Source: Gari tellinella (lineage: Eukaryota > Mollusca > Bivalvia > Cardiida > Psammobiidae). From it: a stretch of 64,000 bases of DNA. Below the pieces are notes generated by a model. The model had not been told where the DNA came from. It was given only the letters and a program-made list of their open reading frames with translations, and did no database searches. The DNA lies in the NCBI GenBank assembly GCA_922989275.2, contig OV277867.1:3844001-3908000 (forward strand), read 5' to 3'. Below are positions 32,931 to 44,400 of the stretch, one piece after another. The position numbers and the translations under genes are program-made. The stretch's first letter is position 1, and each line of letters opens with the position of its first letter.

Positions 32931-33130
32931 TTAACCCTTTGCCTGCTGGTCGCGACTTTATTGATTTTTGAAAACAGTTTAGATCCAGATAAGACGCCGC
33001 GTAACGCGGCGTCTTATCTGGATCCTAACTATTTGACACTTTTCTTTAGGTTTCTTTACTTAAAAAATGTATAAATTTCAATTTTACAAACTTTGCAGAC
33101 GACAATTTCGAAGCAGACGAAATCACCGCA
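32931..33130. mobile_element. Family F-like element, copy 7 (diverged)
   Basis: ttaaccctttgcctgctggt, hairpin aacagtttagatccagataa with apex gccgcgtaacgcggc. The matching empty TTAA lies at ~33695 in a neighbouring duplicate. Confidence 0.75.
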
Positions 33131-33205
33131 GGCACACCATATCATTATGATTTTGGTGTTTTAGGAATGTGGTTGTTTCACTCTTTTGCTGCCAAGTTTT
33201 ATCAT

Positions 33206-33669
33206 CATGTCAAATGATTCAATGAAATATATTGTCTGCATGTTAAATGTGTCAGTGGTTAATTCACTAGCAGATCATATCATTATCTGCAAGAAACGTA
33301 CTTAATGAAAGATTTAGAGCAAATTTCACTTAGATATTGGCTAAATCTTATTTAAAAATCAATTTTTAAACACTTAAACCTCTATAAATAAGCTTTTTAA
33401 ACAATTAAGCAGATAATAGCTTCTATTACACGCTCCTACACAAAATAACTGCCACAAGCTCTGCAAAAAATACCAAAATTCGTTAATTTTTTTTAAGGCG
33501 AGTGAAAAACTAGGGTTGGTCGGGTTACCGGTGTCAGATCAAATTTGGACCCCGTAAAAAATGGACCCGCGGCGAGTGAAAAACTAGGGTTGGTCGGGTT
33601 ACCGGTGTCAGATCAAATTTGGACCCCGTAAAAAATGGACCCGCGGGTCCATTTTTGATAGCGAAATGA
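33206..33669. repeat. Segmental duplicate with empty TTAA sites
   Basis: Colinear with 56552-57420, but lacking the family F and B insertions present there. It carries its own ~75-bp tandem duplication (33497-33571 and 33572-33646, ggcgagtgaaaaactagggt..). Confidence 0.9.
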
Positions 33670-33778
33670 TCTGCAGTTTTTCTAAAAGATTTCCTTAAAA
33701 GCACACCATATCATTATGATTTGGGTGTTTCAGGAATGTGGTTGCTTCACTCTTTTGCTGCCAAGTTTTATCATCTGC

Positions 33779-34274
33779 TTTAACCTTTTCCTCCCTGAAA
33801 CCTCAATGGACAATTCTTGTTTTCAATTTAGTCGAGTCCATTTTTGACATTTAGGGTTGATTTTTACAAAATATGTCAAAATGACAAACAGTGTAGACCC
33901 TGATCAGAGGGCTCCTTAAGGAGCCCTCTGATCAGGGTCTACACTGTTTGCATAGGACAAGTGTACTCCTCACAGGTACCTGTTTGCAAATGACGCATAT
34001 ATGCGTGACTAGGGTTCAAAGAGTTAGCTCATTATCCCCTGAAACTTCCAATGGATTAATCCAGTTTACAAAAAAAGCTGGTCCATTTAAGACTATTTAG
34101 GGTTGTTTTTCATAATGAATTTCAAAATGACAAACAGTGAAGTCCCTGATTAGAGGGCTTCTGCAGGAGCCCTCTAATCAGGGACTTCACTGTTTGCATA
34201 AGACCAGTGTACTTTTAACAGGTACAATTTTGGTAAAGGATGCATATATGCGTAACTAGGGCTCAATGAGTTAC
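33779..34274. mobile_element. Two family E MITEs joined at a TTAA-like site
   Basis: First copy 33779-34026 (apex ggctccttaaggagcc), second 34023-34274 (apex ggcttctgcaggagcc). They share gttag at the joint. Confidence 0.85.
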
Positions 34275-34485
34275 CCCTCTTGCCACCAAAATATCATCTG
34301 TATTGATAGTGTTGTCTGCAATATTTCAGTCAGATTCCAGGCTGTTTTGACTAAAGAAATGTCAAAATGAATGTCAAACAGTCTGGATCCTGATCAGATG
34401 CTGCATTACACGGCGTCTGATCAGGATCCAAATTGTTTGCAAAGTCAACTTTTGGCGGCATTGGCAGTGAAAGAAACCAAAGCAC
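34271..34485. mobile_element. Family N-like hairpin element
   Basis: gttgtctgcaatatttcagt and hairpin gtcaaacagtctggatcctg / gatccaaattgtttgcaaag; diverged. Confidence 0.55.
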
Positions 34486-34560
34486 AGTGAAATTTGACTA
34501 GACAGTTACCAAAGGTGATTTCTACTTTACTTTTATCTCACCTTTAGCTGTCACTTGTTT

Positions 34561-34803
34561 TTAACCCTTTCAACCCTACAGCCTTCTGTAGAGATTACAT
34601 ATTACAAATGCAAACAGTGTAGACCCTGATCAGAGGGCTCCTATAGGAGCCCTCTGATCAGGGTCTGCACTGTTTGACAGTTTCATTGGCTTTTGTTGTC
34701 ATACCAAAAATGTAACAGTAGACTGGTTCAAAATACCTGTACTAGAAGAGTCCAAGAGGATTATAAATACCCACAAGAGAAATTTAGGGTTGAAAGAGAT
34801 AAT
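34561..34803. mobile_element. Family E-like MITE, variant
   Basis: ttaaccctttcaaccctaca .. tttagggttgaaagagataa, with a long perfect hairpin caaacagtgtagaccctgat / inverse, apex ctcctataggag. Confidence 0.82.
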
Positions 34804-34849
34804 ACCATCATTGATTCTTTGTAAACAATGGGACTCTTCTGTAGAGTGG

Positions 34850-34997
34850 AGAAGAAGTTATTCTTTCCAAAAAAAAGGTTTACACCAAAAAACTATCATT
34901 TCTGTTGCAAACAATTTGGAGCCAGATCAGACAGCGGGTCACCCAGCATCTGATCAGAGTTTCAAAACTATTTGCCACTCAGATAAAAAAATGTAAA
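34850..34997. mobile_element. Family A fragment (decayed)
   Basis: gagtggagaagaagttattc, caaacaatttggagccagat and an imperfect inverse; right end missing. Confidence 0.65.
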
Positions 34998-35090
34998 CAT
35001 TTTCAAGAAGCTATCTTGTTTTTACTTTGTATTGCATTGTTTTTGCCTTTACATTTTTTTAAGCCGTAAAGAATAAGGCCTTCTAGCCTG

Positions 35091-35288
35091 TACAGTTGAA
35101 CTTCAATATCTCGAACACGCCTTACTCAAACTATCAAACAGTTCGACACATGAACTGCATTATTTCATGCTCGGTTAGGTCGAACATACCAATATTTCAA
35201 AGTTAAAACGTGGCTAAGCCACGTTTTAACTTTGAAATAAGGGTATGTTCGATTTAACCGAGTTCGAGATATTAAACTTTGACTGTAT
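35091..35288. mobile_element. TA MITE with TACAGTTGAACTTCAATATC ends
   Basis: tacagttgaacttcaatatc / gatattaaactttgactgta with inner hairpin aaagttaaaacgtggctaag / inverse; about 195 bp. It lies just past the 3' end of the hexosaminidase. Confidence 0.85.
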
Positions 35289-35367
35289 GTGTTTATCAGA
35301 ATACAAACAGCTGCCTATACGCTACACTGACAGATCAACATTGAGCTAACTCTGGCGGTGACAGCTG

Positions 35368-35437
35368 TCAATCCATTTTATGCGATTTCTCTGGCTTCAC
35401 TGTTATTATTCGACTGAACCGTTTACCATCAAATGAC
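35368..35437 (-). CDS. Hexosaminidase terminal exon and stop
   Basis: The 70-bp exon has acceptor cttgtgattacag. It encodes the final strand, FDGKRFSRIITV, then a Lys-rich tail and TGA at 35368-35370. The D-G-K-R-F/Y-S-R motif matches the end of bacterial chitobiase, so the protein is complete at its C-terminus. Confidence 0.9.
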
Positions 35438-38400
35438 CTGTAATCACAAGAAAACAAACAGGATATAATGACATCATAATGGCTGTGAACGAGAACTCCT
35501 GATAAGAGGGAGTAAACTGAATAAGTCCAGCATACAGTGGAGAATCTGTTATTCTTTCCCAATAAACGTGTTTACGCTAAAACTATTATTTGCAGTGCAA
35601 ACAGTTTGGAGCCAGATCAGACGCCGGGTAACCCGGCGTCTGATCAGGCTCCAAACTGTTTGCCACCAAGATAAACAAGAATTATCAGATTTGTCCAAAA
35701 GTTGTTCTTTTCTACGTTTTAGTGCTTTGCGTTTGCGTACGTTTGCGTTTAAACGGGAAAGAATAACAGATTCTCCACTGTATTCTCGCTCATCTCAGCA
35801 TCAAATCCTATGGTGTTGCCATAGGGTTTAATGCAGAAATAAAGATTTCAGTTTTTTAATCACTCACCTTATCTAGAGCCCAGTGTGAAAGGGTTAAAGT
35901 TAGTCAAAGCTTTGAAACATCTGTTTAACCCTTTACTCCATAGCCTTTTTCAGTTTTGAAGACAGCTAGGTGACCACTAACAGCAGGTTGAAAGTGAAGA
36001 AGAATGTGTCTTACGGCGCATTCTGCTTTACTTTCTGCCTGATTTAAGCTACCATGCTAAGATATAGGGAAATTTAATATGTGATTACTGTATAAAATGA
36101 AATGATTGCCTTCAGTGGATGAATGAATTAACAAGAGGGTCTGAAGGCCCTGATATCGCTCACCTGTTGTACTTAAGATTGATGATTTTCCTTTCTTTTA
36201 AACCCTTTTTAATCTAAACCCATTCAAATTTGTAGTATAGTATGTAAACAATTTTGGAATACAACCTCATAATTCTAGTATAGTAGAGTACATCAAGGGC
36301 AGATAACTAGAGCCTGAACAATACTGAAATGAAGCCTTTAAATTTCTAGCATTTCAAAGTATATCAAGGGCAGATAACTATTGCCACAATGATTAGATTT
36401 CAACAATAATAGCACTCCTATGAGAACTTGTAGCTATATACTTTGTGTGCAAGTATAAACAAAATCCATTGAAAGCTGTAGTTGCAAGAGTGTAAACGCC
36501 TTTAAATATGGTTTTTCAGCATTTCAAGGGCAGATAACTCTTGACCTATTCAACAGTTTTCAACTATAATCAAATTTGTCTGAACTCTTATGGTCATATA
36601 CAATCTGAGCAAGTTTGAGGAAGATTGGATAAAAAGTGTGGCCTCTAGAGTGTAAACACCCTTAAATATGTCATTTTCAGCAATTCAAAGGTAGATAACT
36701 CTTCACCATTTTGTCCGATTTCAACCATGATCCTACTCATCTGAACTCTTATAGTCATATACAATCTGAGCAAGTTTGAGATAGATTGGATAAAATTTGT
36801 GGCCTATAGGGTGTAAACACCCTAAAATATGGCATTTTCAGCAATTCAAAGGTAGATAACTCTTGACCTATTTGTACGATTTCAACTATAATCGAACTCA
36901 TTCGAACTCTTATGGTAATATATAATCTGGGCAAGTTAAAGAAAGATTGGATAAATATTTTGGTCTGTAGAGTGTAAACACTGTTAAATATGGCATTTTC
37001 AGCAATTCAAAGGTAGATAACTCTTGACCTATTTGTCAGATTTCAACCATTATCGAACTCATCCGAAATCTTATGGTAATATACAATCTGAGCAAGTTTG
37101 AGAAAGATTGGATAAATATTGTGGCCTTTAGAGTGTAAACACTAAAATTGTTGACGACGGACATTCAAGGATTGCAAAAGCTCACCCTGAGCTAGCTCAG
37201 GTGAGCTAAAAAGGCATATCAATGGAGTAAAGGGTTAACTGAATATCTTTACATTTTTAGATTTCAATATTACTCCTTCACTGCCATTTCTTGCATTTCA
37301 GAACAATTTTGATCTAGATCAGACACCAAAATCCTAGTTGTTCTAGACTTATGTCTATGTTTCTTCTGTTAAACCTTTACCTTATAGAAGCGCCTTTTAG
37401 CGCATTCCCTTTAATCCTCCGCGGAAGAAAATAATTCCAATCTAAACAGTCATGAATATGTATCATAAGGAATATTTTCTTATTTATATCAGCTGGTAAC
37501 TTAAAGCAGGCCTTAGGGTGCATTCTGCTTTACTTTCAACCTGCTTTAAGTAGTCACCTATTTTTAAAACTTGAAACAGGCTATAGGGTAAAGGGTTAAA
37601 AATAGCTTTACCTTTACACCATAGCCTGTTTCTAGTTTTAAAGACAGATGACTACTTAAGGCAGATTGAAAGTAAAGCAGAATGCATCTTAGCCAGTCTG
37701 CTTTACTTCAGCCTGTTTTAAGCTACAGGGCTTCCATTTCTCCGGATTTTTCCTAAATCTCCGGAATTTTTCCCAGTTCATGGTAGCTTAAAGCAGGCTA
37801 AAAGTAAAGCAGAATGCGCCCAAAGGCGCATTCTGCTTTTCTTACAGCCACCTTTAAGTAGTCGCATGTCAACAAAACAAGAAAAAGGCTATGGGGTAAA
37901 GGTACGATTCGTAAAATCGCACTTGAAAAATGCAAATTTGGAAATCTAAGGATTTTTCATGTCATCTTATGGCAGCCCTGAAGCTAGCATCTGCTTGAAT
38001 ATAGAAAATATTTCTTATGTTACATGTTCATGACTGTATAAATTGGTAATATTTTCTTCAGTAGAGAAGTAAATTAAGCACGCTAAAAGGTGCTTCTATG
38101 GGGGAGAGGGTTAAAAATGAATTTGAATAAAACATGCAGCTGAAAAATTGACAATTTATTACAAAAATAAACAGGGTACAATTGACTTACCACCTACATA
38201 TATACGTATTTCAATTTCTCCCATAACTAGATCTATTTCTGTTTTCAATAACAAGCAACGATTGCAAACGTACATCCTTGTCTCCAACATGTGGGAGATC
38301 ACTTTGATGATGTCACTCTATTTTAAGACATCACCTATGTCCACTTTGATGACCAAACTCTATTCCAAGACAGATCTATTGCTTCAAATACCTTAAAGTC

Positions 38401-41400
38401 TTTGGTTATGTGAGAAAAAGAATGTCACTTGTCCATCTTTGAGACAAGTTGATCTCAACCTCATCTAGAATAGAAAAGTTATTAAGCTCCTCAAGGCTCT
38501 CTTAACCCATAGCCTGTTTCTAGTTTTGAAGACAGGTACCCACTTAACCCTTTGAACCCTAGTCCCGCATATAGGCGTGATTTTCAAACAGTGTACATGT
38601 GAATAGTACACATGTCCTATGCAAACAGTGAAGACCCAGATCAGAGGGCTCCGTAAGGAGCCCTCTGATCAGGGTCTTCACTGTTTGTCACAATGCCAAA
38701 CATTGACAAAAACAACCCTTAACCCATTAAGCCATACTGACTCATTTTGACTCATTGCGCAATAGCCTCATACTAACTCATTTTGACTCACTTTAATCAA
38801 CTAGCATGCATTGAGGTGAGCACTGATAATTGTTAATCGCTTATGAGTTAATGGGTTAAAAGTCAGATATGGACTAGACTAAAGTCGAAACTGGAATGGT
38901 TCATTTAAAGTTTCAGGGAGGAAAGAGTTAAAGTGGTTTGAAAGTAAAGCAGAATGGGCCCCAAGGCTTTAAGCTACAATCTGCTAGGATGCAGAAAATA
39001 TTTATTTTGGTACATGTTCATGACTGTATAATTGGCACTATTTTCTTCAGTGGAAGAATACAATGTGAATAAAATGTGCTAAAAGTCCCTTTTATGACAG
39101 AAAGGGTCAATAACGTGTCAATTCTAGACTCGATTGAGATCAGTTTGTCTCAAAGATTGACTCATGATAGATTTTATATGTCTACTTACCTTGTGCGAAT
39201 CTTTAGTTGACCTGTTATCGGCATATTGTGTTGGATTATTTTCCATGTTTTCTCTGCCTCAACAAAGTACTCAATATCTAACCCTGGGAACTCTGTTCGA
39301 AACATCACTTTCCCGTCCTCAACCCTGAAATTGTTTATGAATTCTTCATAAAGTACTTTAACCCATTGCCCCATAGAAGCGACTTTTAGTGTTTTTAATT
39401 TACTCCTCCGCTGAAGAAAATAGTTCCAGTTTATACCCTCATAAACAATTACAATAACAAATATTTCTATATAGCCTAGCAGATGATAGTTTAAAGCAGG
39501 CTGAAAGTGAAGCAGAATGTGCCTTAAGGCACATTCTGCTTTACTTTCAACCTGCTTTAAGTGATCACCTATATTTGATGTTTAAAACGGGTTATTGGGT
39601 AACGGGTTAAGAACTGCGTACTCATACAGTGGGAAACATGCCAGATTCCTATTTAACCCATTACCCCATAGCCTGTTTCTAGTTCTGAAGACAGGTGGTC
39701 ACTTAAAGCAGGTAGAAAGTAAAGCAGAATGCACCTTAAGGTGCATTCTGCTTTACTTTCAGCCTGCTTTAAGCTATTAACTGCTCGAATATAAAAAATA
39801 TTTCTTATTATTTTTATTTGTGACAGTATAAATTGCAACTATTTTCTTCAGAAGAGGATTTAATTAAAGGCGTAAAAAGGGGTTAACCAATTACGCCTTT
39901 AATTCATACCTCCAATAAAGAAAAGTTTCATTTCGTACAGTAATGAATGTGAAACGTAAGAAATATTTCATAGTAGACAGGGCTCCAGATAAGAGGGAGT
40001 AATCTGAACAAATCCAACATTTTCTCTTTCATGCAGCACCAAATCCTATGGTGTTACTACTCATTAGAATCGTCTCTTTGAGACGATTCTAATGAGTAGT
40101 GACACCATAGGGTTTAAAGCAAAAATAAAGGTTTTAGTTTTTGAAATACTCCCTTTATCTGGAGCCCTGAGTAGATAGTAAGTCATAGTAAATAGTAGCT
40201 TAAAGCAGGTTGAAAGTAGAGCAGAATCCGTCTTCAGATGCATTCTGCTTTAATTGTTAACCAGCTTTAAGTGGTCACCAGCCTTCAAAACTAGAAATAG
40301 GATATGGGGTAATAGGTTAACCCTCTATCTCACTTATAGAGCAGGCCCGTAGAAACAATTATAGTAAGCAAGCAAATTTTTATATATTTGTACTAAAAAA
40401 GGCCTAAAAACGCTTGTTTTTACCTAAATTTTAACGCACAACCAAAAAAAAAATAAAACGTTGTCAAAAGATAAAAAATCGGAGGTGCCCCCCCAATGTT
40501 GAGTGACCAATATAGAGTGTGCCCCCCCAATCCAATTTTGCTTCCTACGGGCCTGTAGAGGCAGGTTGAAAGTAAAGCAGAATGTGCCTTAAGGCACATT
40601 CTGCTTTACTTTCAGCCTGCTTTAAGCTTAAATCTGCTAGGCTATATATCTCATCCGGATCCAAGCTGTTTGACACTCGGACAACATTTTCAGCAATTTT
40701 GAGCAACTTTGAAGCACTTTGAAACATGAAGCAGACGAGAAATATAGCAGACGACAATTTATTTGGCGGGCTAAGGGTTAACTTATTCATCCCTGAAACT
40801 TCACATGGATAATTCCAGGGTAAAATTATTTTGAACAAATCTTAATGCAAAAGCAATTCAATCAAATGAAGAAAATGACAATTTATTTTGATCTGAGTAG
40901 AAAACTGTTTGGGGCCTGATCAGATGCCAGTTGGCCTGGCACCTTCCATGAGTTCAGTAAAGAAATTGATGGCCGTCGATGGCCATCGATTGCGAGTTCA
41001 ACTGTTGGCTACCGGTCTGAAATACAGTGGAGAAAACGTTATTCTTCCGTTCAAACGCAAACGCATTGCAATGAAATATACAAAATGACAACTTTTTAAC
41101 AGTTCTGACTACCAGTTTTAATCTGAGTGGCAAACAGTTTGGAGCCAGATCAGACGCCGGGTTACCCGGCGTCTGATCTGGCTCCAAACTGTTTGCAATG
41201 AAAAAAATGGTTAAAGTTTAAACGCGGTTATTTGGAAATAAAACGTTATCTCTACTGTACTGTGCACGCTGTACATTGGACACAAACTGCTAACTTAAAC
41301 AGTAAACAGTGGAAACTGAACACGAAACTGATCTGATTCCAAATTGTTTGTAATGAAAATCATAGTTTTAGCATAAATGCATTTATTTAAGAAATGAATG

Positions 41401-44400
41401 GATTTTTTCGGCGTTCAAGCGCAATTCATGGTAAATTTGCCGATAATTTTCTGTCGTTCATTTCGCTTGAATGCCGAAAAAATCTGTTCATTTCTTATAT
41501 TTACATTTGTATTTGCTGTAATTTCTAATATTAGATTAACATTTTGTTAGTACGCATGTATGTTTAATCCATATTAGAGGTAGATAACACAAATAATGTG
41601 AACCCTATAAGGAACAGCCATGACCGATTTACTATAGCTGTGTACATTCGAAAGCAGAAAAATAAGTCCCATTGTTTACATTCTAAATCAACAACTTGAC
41701 AGTTTGGCGCGAAAAATGCCGATTTTTGACGTCATTGAAAGTGACGTCGTTTTAAAGTAGGATAAATATATCAGGTTTTTTGTCATAAAGAAACCCAGAT
41801 AGCCGCTGTTTATAAGGTATGTCAATTTTCTTGCAATAAAACTCATTAATAAAGAAGAAATTTAGTCGGGAATCATGGTTTTCACTAATAGGAAGGCATA
41901 GATCGGTTAAGAACAAATTTTGAAAAATCTGCCAAATGTTTGCTGTCAAAGTTCCAAAGATTAATTCGCGAATGAAAATTGCATATGCCCTGCCTCCCCT
42001 TCGAAACTTATCAACAAGTCCCGCCCTCTCGAAAAGTGGTGTTTATATATGAAATGAACAGCAGTTTTTTCAATGGAATTGAATGGGGCGATTGTAAATA
42101 TTGGGAAATAATAGTATCATCCCCAATGTACAGACTGAATCCTAAGCTCGTATATCGTTACTTTCTGTATGGGGATAATGACTGGCATGAACAACAGCCC
42201 AAGTTTTAAACATGGCAAACTTAGACACATCTCAAACTTGCTTAAAGCATGCTGGCAGCGAAATGTTTGGATACAGATTAGCTTATTTAACATCTATTGA
42301 GGACTCTTTGATTAAAAGCGCTCATAGTTCTCACTGCAAATAGCTATGACGTCATTGACGTGTGTGTATAGGATATGCTAATGAGCTTTTACTGAGAATC
42401 TCCGTCGGTATCCTCGAGTATAAACAAACTGGATTTAAAACTCGACTTATTTCCATAAATTTCTTGGGTTTGTATGCAATATTGCCTAAAAAATCACCAC
42501 GTTTTTCTTCTTTTTATATGTAACAATTACAACAGTGCCATAAATTTCATGTTAGAAAATAGCTCGATATTGGTAATTTGAGAGCAAAACTCTGGCTATA
42601 AGCCAGTTTGAAGTTTGACATAGATACTGACTTACCTAGCCCCTGGAGGTGGAACCCTATAGTATACCCTGAGCCTATCTAGCCTCCTTAGTTCTCTACT
42701 GCCAGTTTACTAACTTACCTAGCCCCTGGAGGTAGAACCCTATAGTATACCCCGAGCCTATCTAGCCTCCTTAGTTCTCTACTTCCAATATACTAACTTA
42801 CCTAGCACCTGGAGGTGGAACCCTATAGTATACCCCGAGCCTATCTAGCCTCCTTAGTTCTCTACTGTCAGTTTACTAACTTACCTTGCAACTGGAGGTG
42901 GAACCCTATAGTATACCCCGAGCCTATCTAGCCTCCTTAGTTCTCTACTGTCAGTTTACTAACTTACCTTGCAACTGGAGGTGGAACCCTATAGTATACC
43001 CCGAGCCTATCTAGCCTCCTTAGTTCTCTACTGTCAGTTTACTAACTTACCTAGCCCCTGGAGGTGGAACCCTATAGTATACCCCGAGCCTATCTAGCCT
43101 CCTTAGTTCTCTACTGTCAGTTTACTAACTTACCTTGCAACTGGAGGTGGAACCCTATAGTATACCCCGAGCCTATCTAGCCTCCTTAGTTCTCTACTAC
43201 CAGTATACTAACTTACCTTGCAACTGGAGGTGGAACCCTATAGTATACCCCGAGCCTATCTAGCCTCCTTAGTTCTCTACTACCAGTATACTAACTTACC
43301 TTGCAACTGGAGGTGGAACCCTATAGTATACCCCGAGCCTATCTAGCCTCCTTAGTTCTCTACTGTCAGTTTACTAACTTACCTTGCAACTGGAGGTGGA
43401 ACCCTATAGTATACCCCGAGCCTATCTAGCCTCCTTAGTTCTCTACTACCAGTATACTAACTTACCTTGCACCTGGAGGTGGAACCCTATAGTATACCCC
43501 GAACCTATCTAGCCTCCTTAGTTTTCTACTACCAGTATACTAACTTACCTTGCCCCTGGAGGTGGAACCCTATAGTATACCCCGAGCCTATCTAGCCTCC
43601 TTAGTTCTCTACTACCAGTATACTAACTTACCTTGCCCCTGGAGGTGGAACCCTATAGTATACCCCAAACCTATCTAGCCTCCTTAGTTCTCTACTACCA
43701 GTATACTAACTGACCTTGCCCCTGGAGGTGGAACCCTATAGTATACCCCGAGCCTATCTAGCCTCCTTAGTTCTCTACTGCCAATATACTAACTTACCTA
43801 GCACCTGGAGGTAGAACCCTATAGTATACCCCAAGCCTATCTAGCCTCCTTAGTTCTCTACTACCAGTATACTAACTTACCTTGCCCCTGGAGGTGGAAC
43901 CCTATAGTATACCCCAAACCTATCTAGCCTCCTTAGTTCTCTACTACCAGTATACTAACTTACATGTACATTGTACCTTGCACCTGAAGGTGGGACCCTA
44001 TAGTTTGCCCCGAGCCTATCTAGACTCCTTAGTTTTCTACTGCCAATATACTAACTTACCTTGCACCTGGAGGTGGAACCCTATAGTATACCCCAAGCCT
44101 ATCTAGCCTCCTTAGTTCTCGACTGCCAATTAGGTTCACAAATGCCGCATATTCCAAATCTTTGGCCTTTTTGTCTGTGTCACTTGAGATTTTGTCCTCC
44201 CAGGGCGATTTATGCCAAGCCCTTTCGGCTACAGCTAAGAGTCTTGGAAATAACATATAATCCATCTGTTCGTCTGTCCGGACTGTTTCACTCCATAGTT
44301 GGGCTTGAATACCTGAAAACATTTAAACAGTGCAGTAGTAATCCATTTACCTCTCCAGGGCTGCCATAAGTTGGCATGAAAAATCCTAAGATTCAAAATT

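Larger units (their letters stand above)
38502..39110. mobile_element. Family B MITE nested in M, containing family E
   Basis: ttaacccatagcctgtttct .. gacaggtacccac, interrupted, then aaagtggtttgaaagtaaag .. atgacagaaagggtcaa. Confidence 0.82.
38150..39180. mobile_element. Family M repeat, copy 1, host of a four-level nest
   Basis: Left part gcaaacgtacatccttgtct, tccaacatgtgggagatcac; right part aattctagactcgattgaga and gactcatgatagattttata. Colinear with ~53040-53580. It is split at ctctcttaa by a family B element. The right end reaches to about 10 nt from a hexosaminidase splice donor. Confidence 0.65.
39653..40660. mobile_element. Chain of three family B MITEs sharing TTAAs
   Basis: Copies at 39653-39886, 39883-40320 (containing family D) and 40317-40660 (containing an hAT-like element; right end fused to a family F fragment) follow one another with single shared TTAA sites. 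Confidence 0.82.

Noticed and set aside
41979..42209. 76-codon ORF as a real gene
   Set aside because: No recognisable domain and no splice or promoter context; it cannot be excluded.
42629..44129. CRISPR-like or structural coding repeat
   Set aside because: No variable spacers; the period (83) is not a multiple of three, and the unit matches an exon end with its donor.
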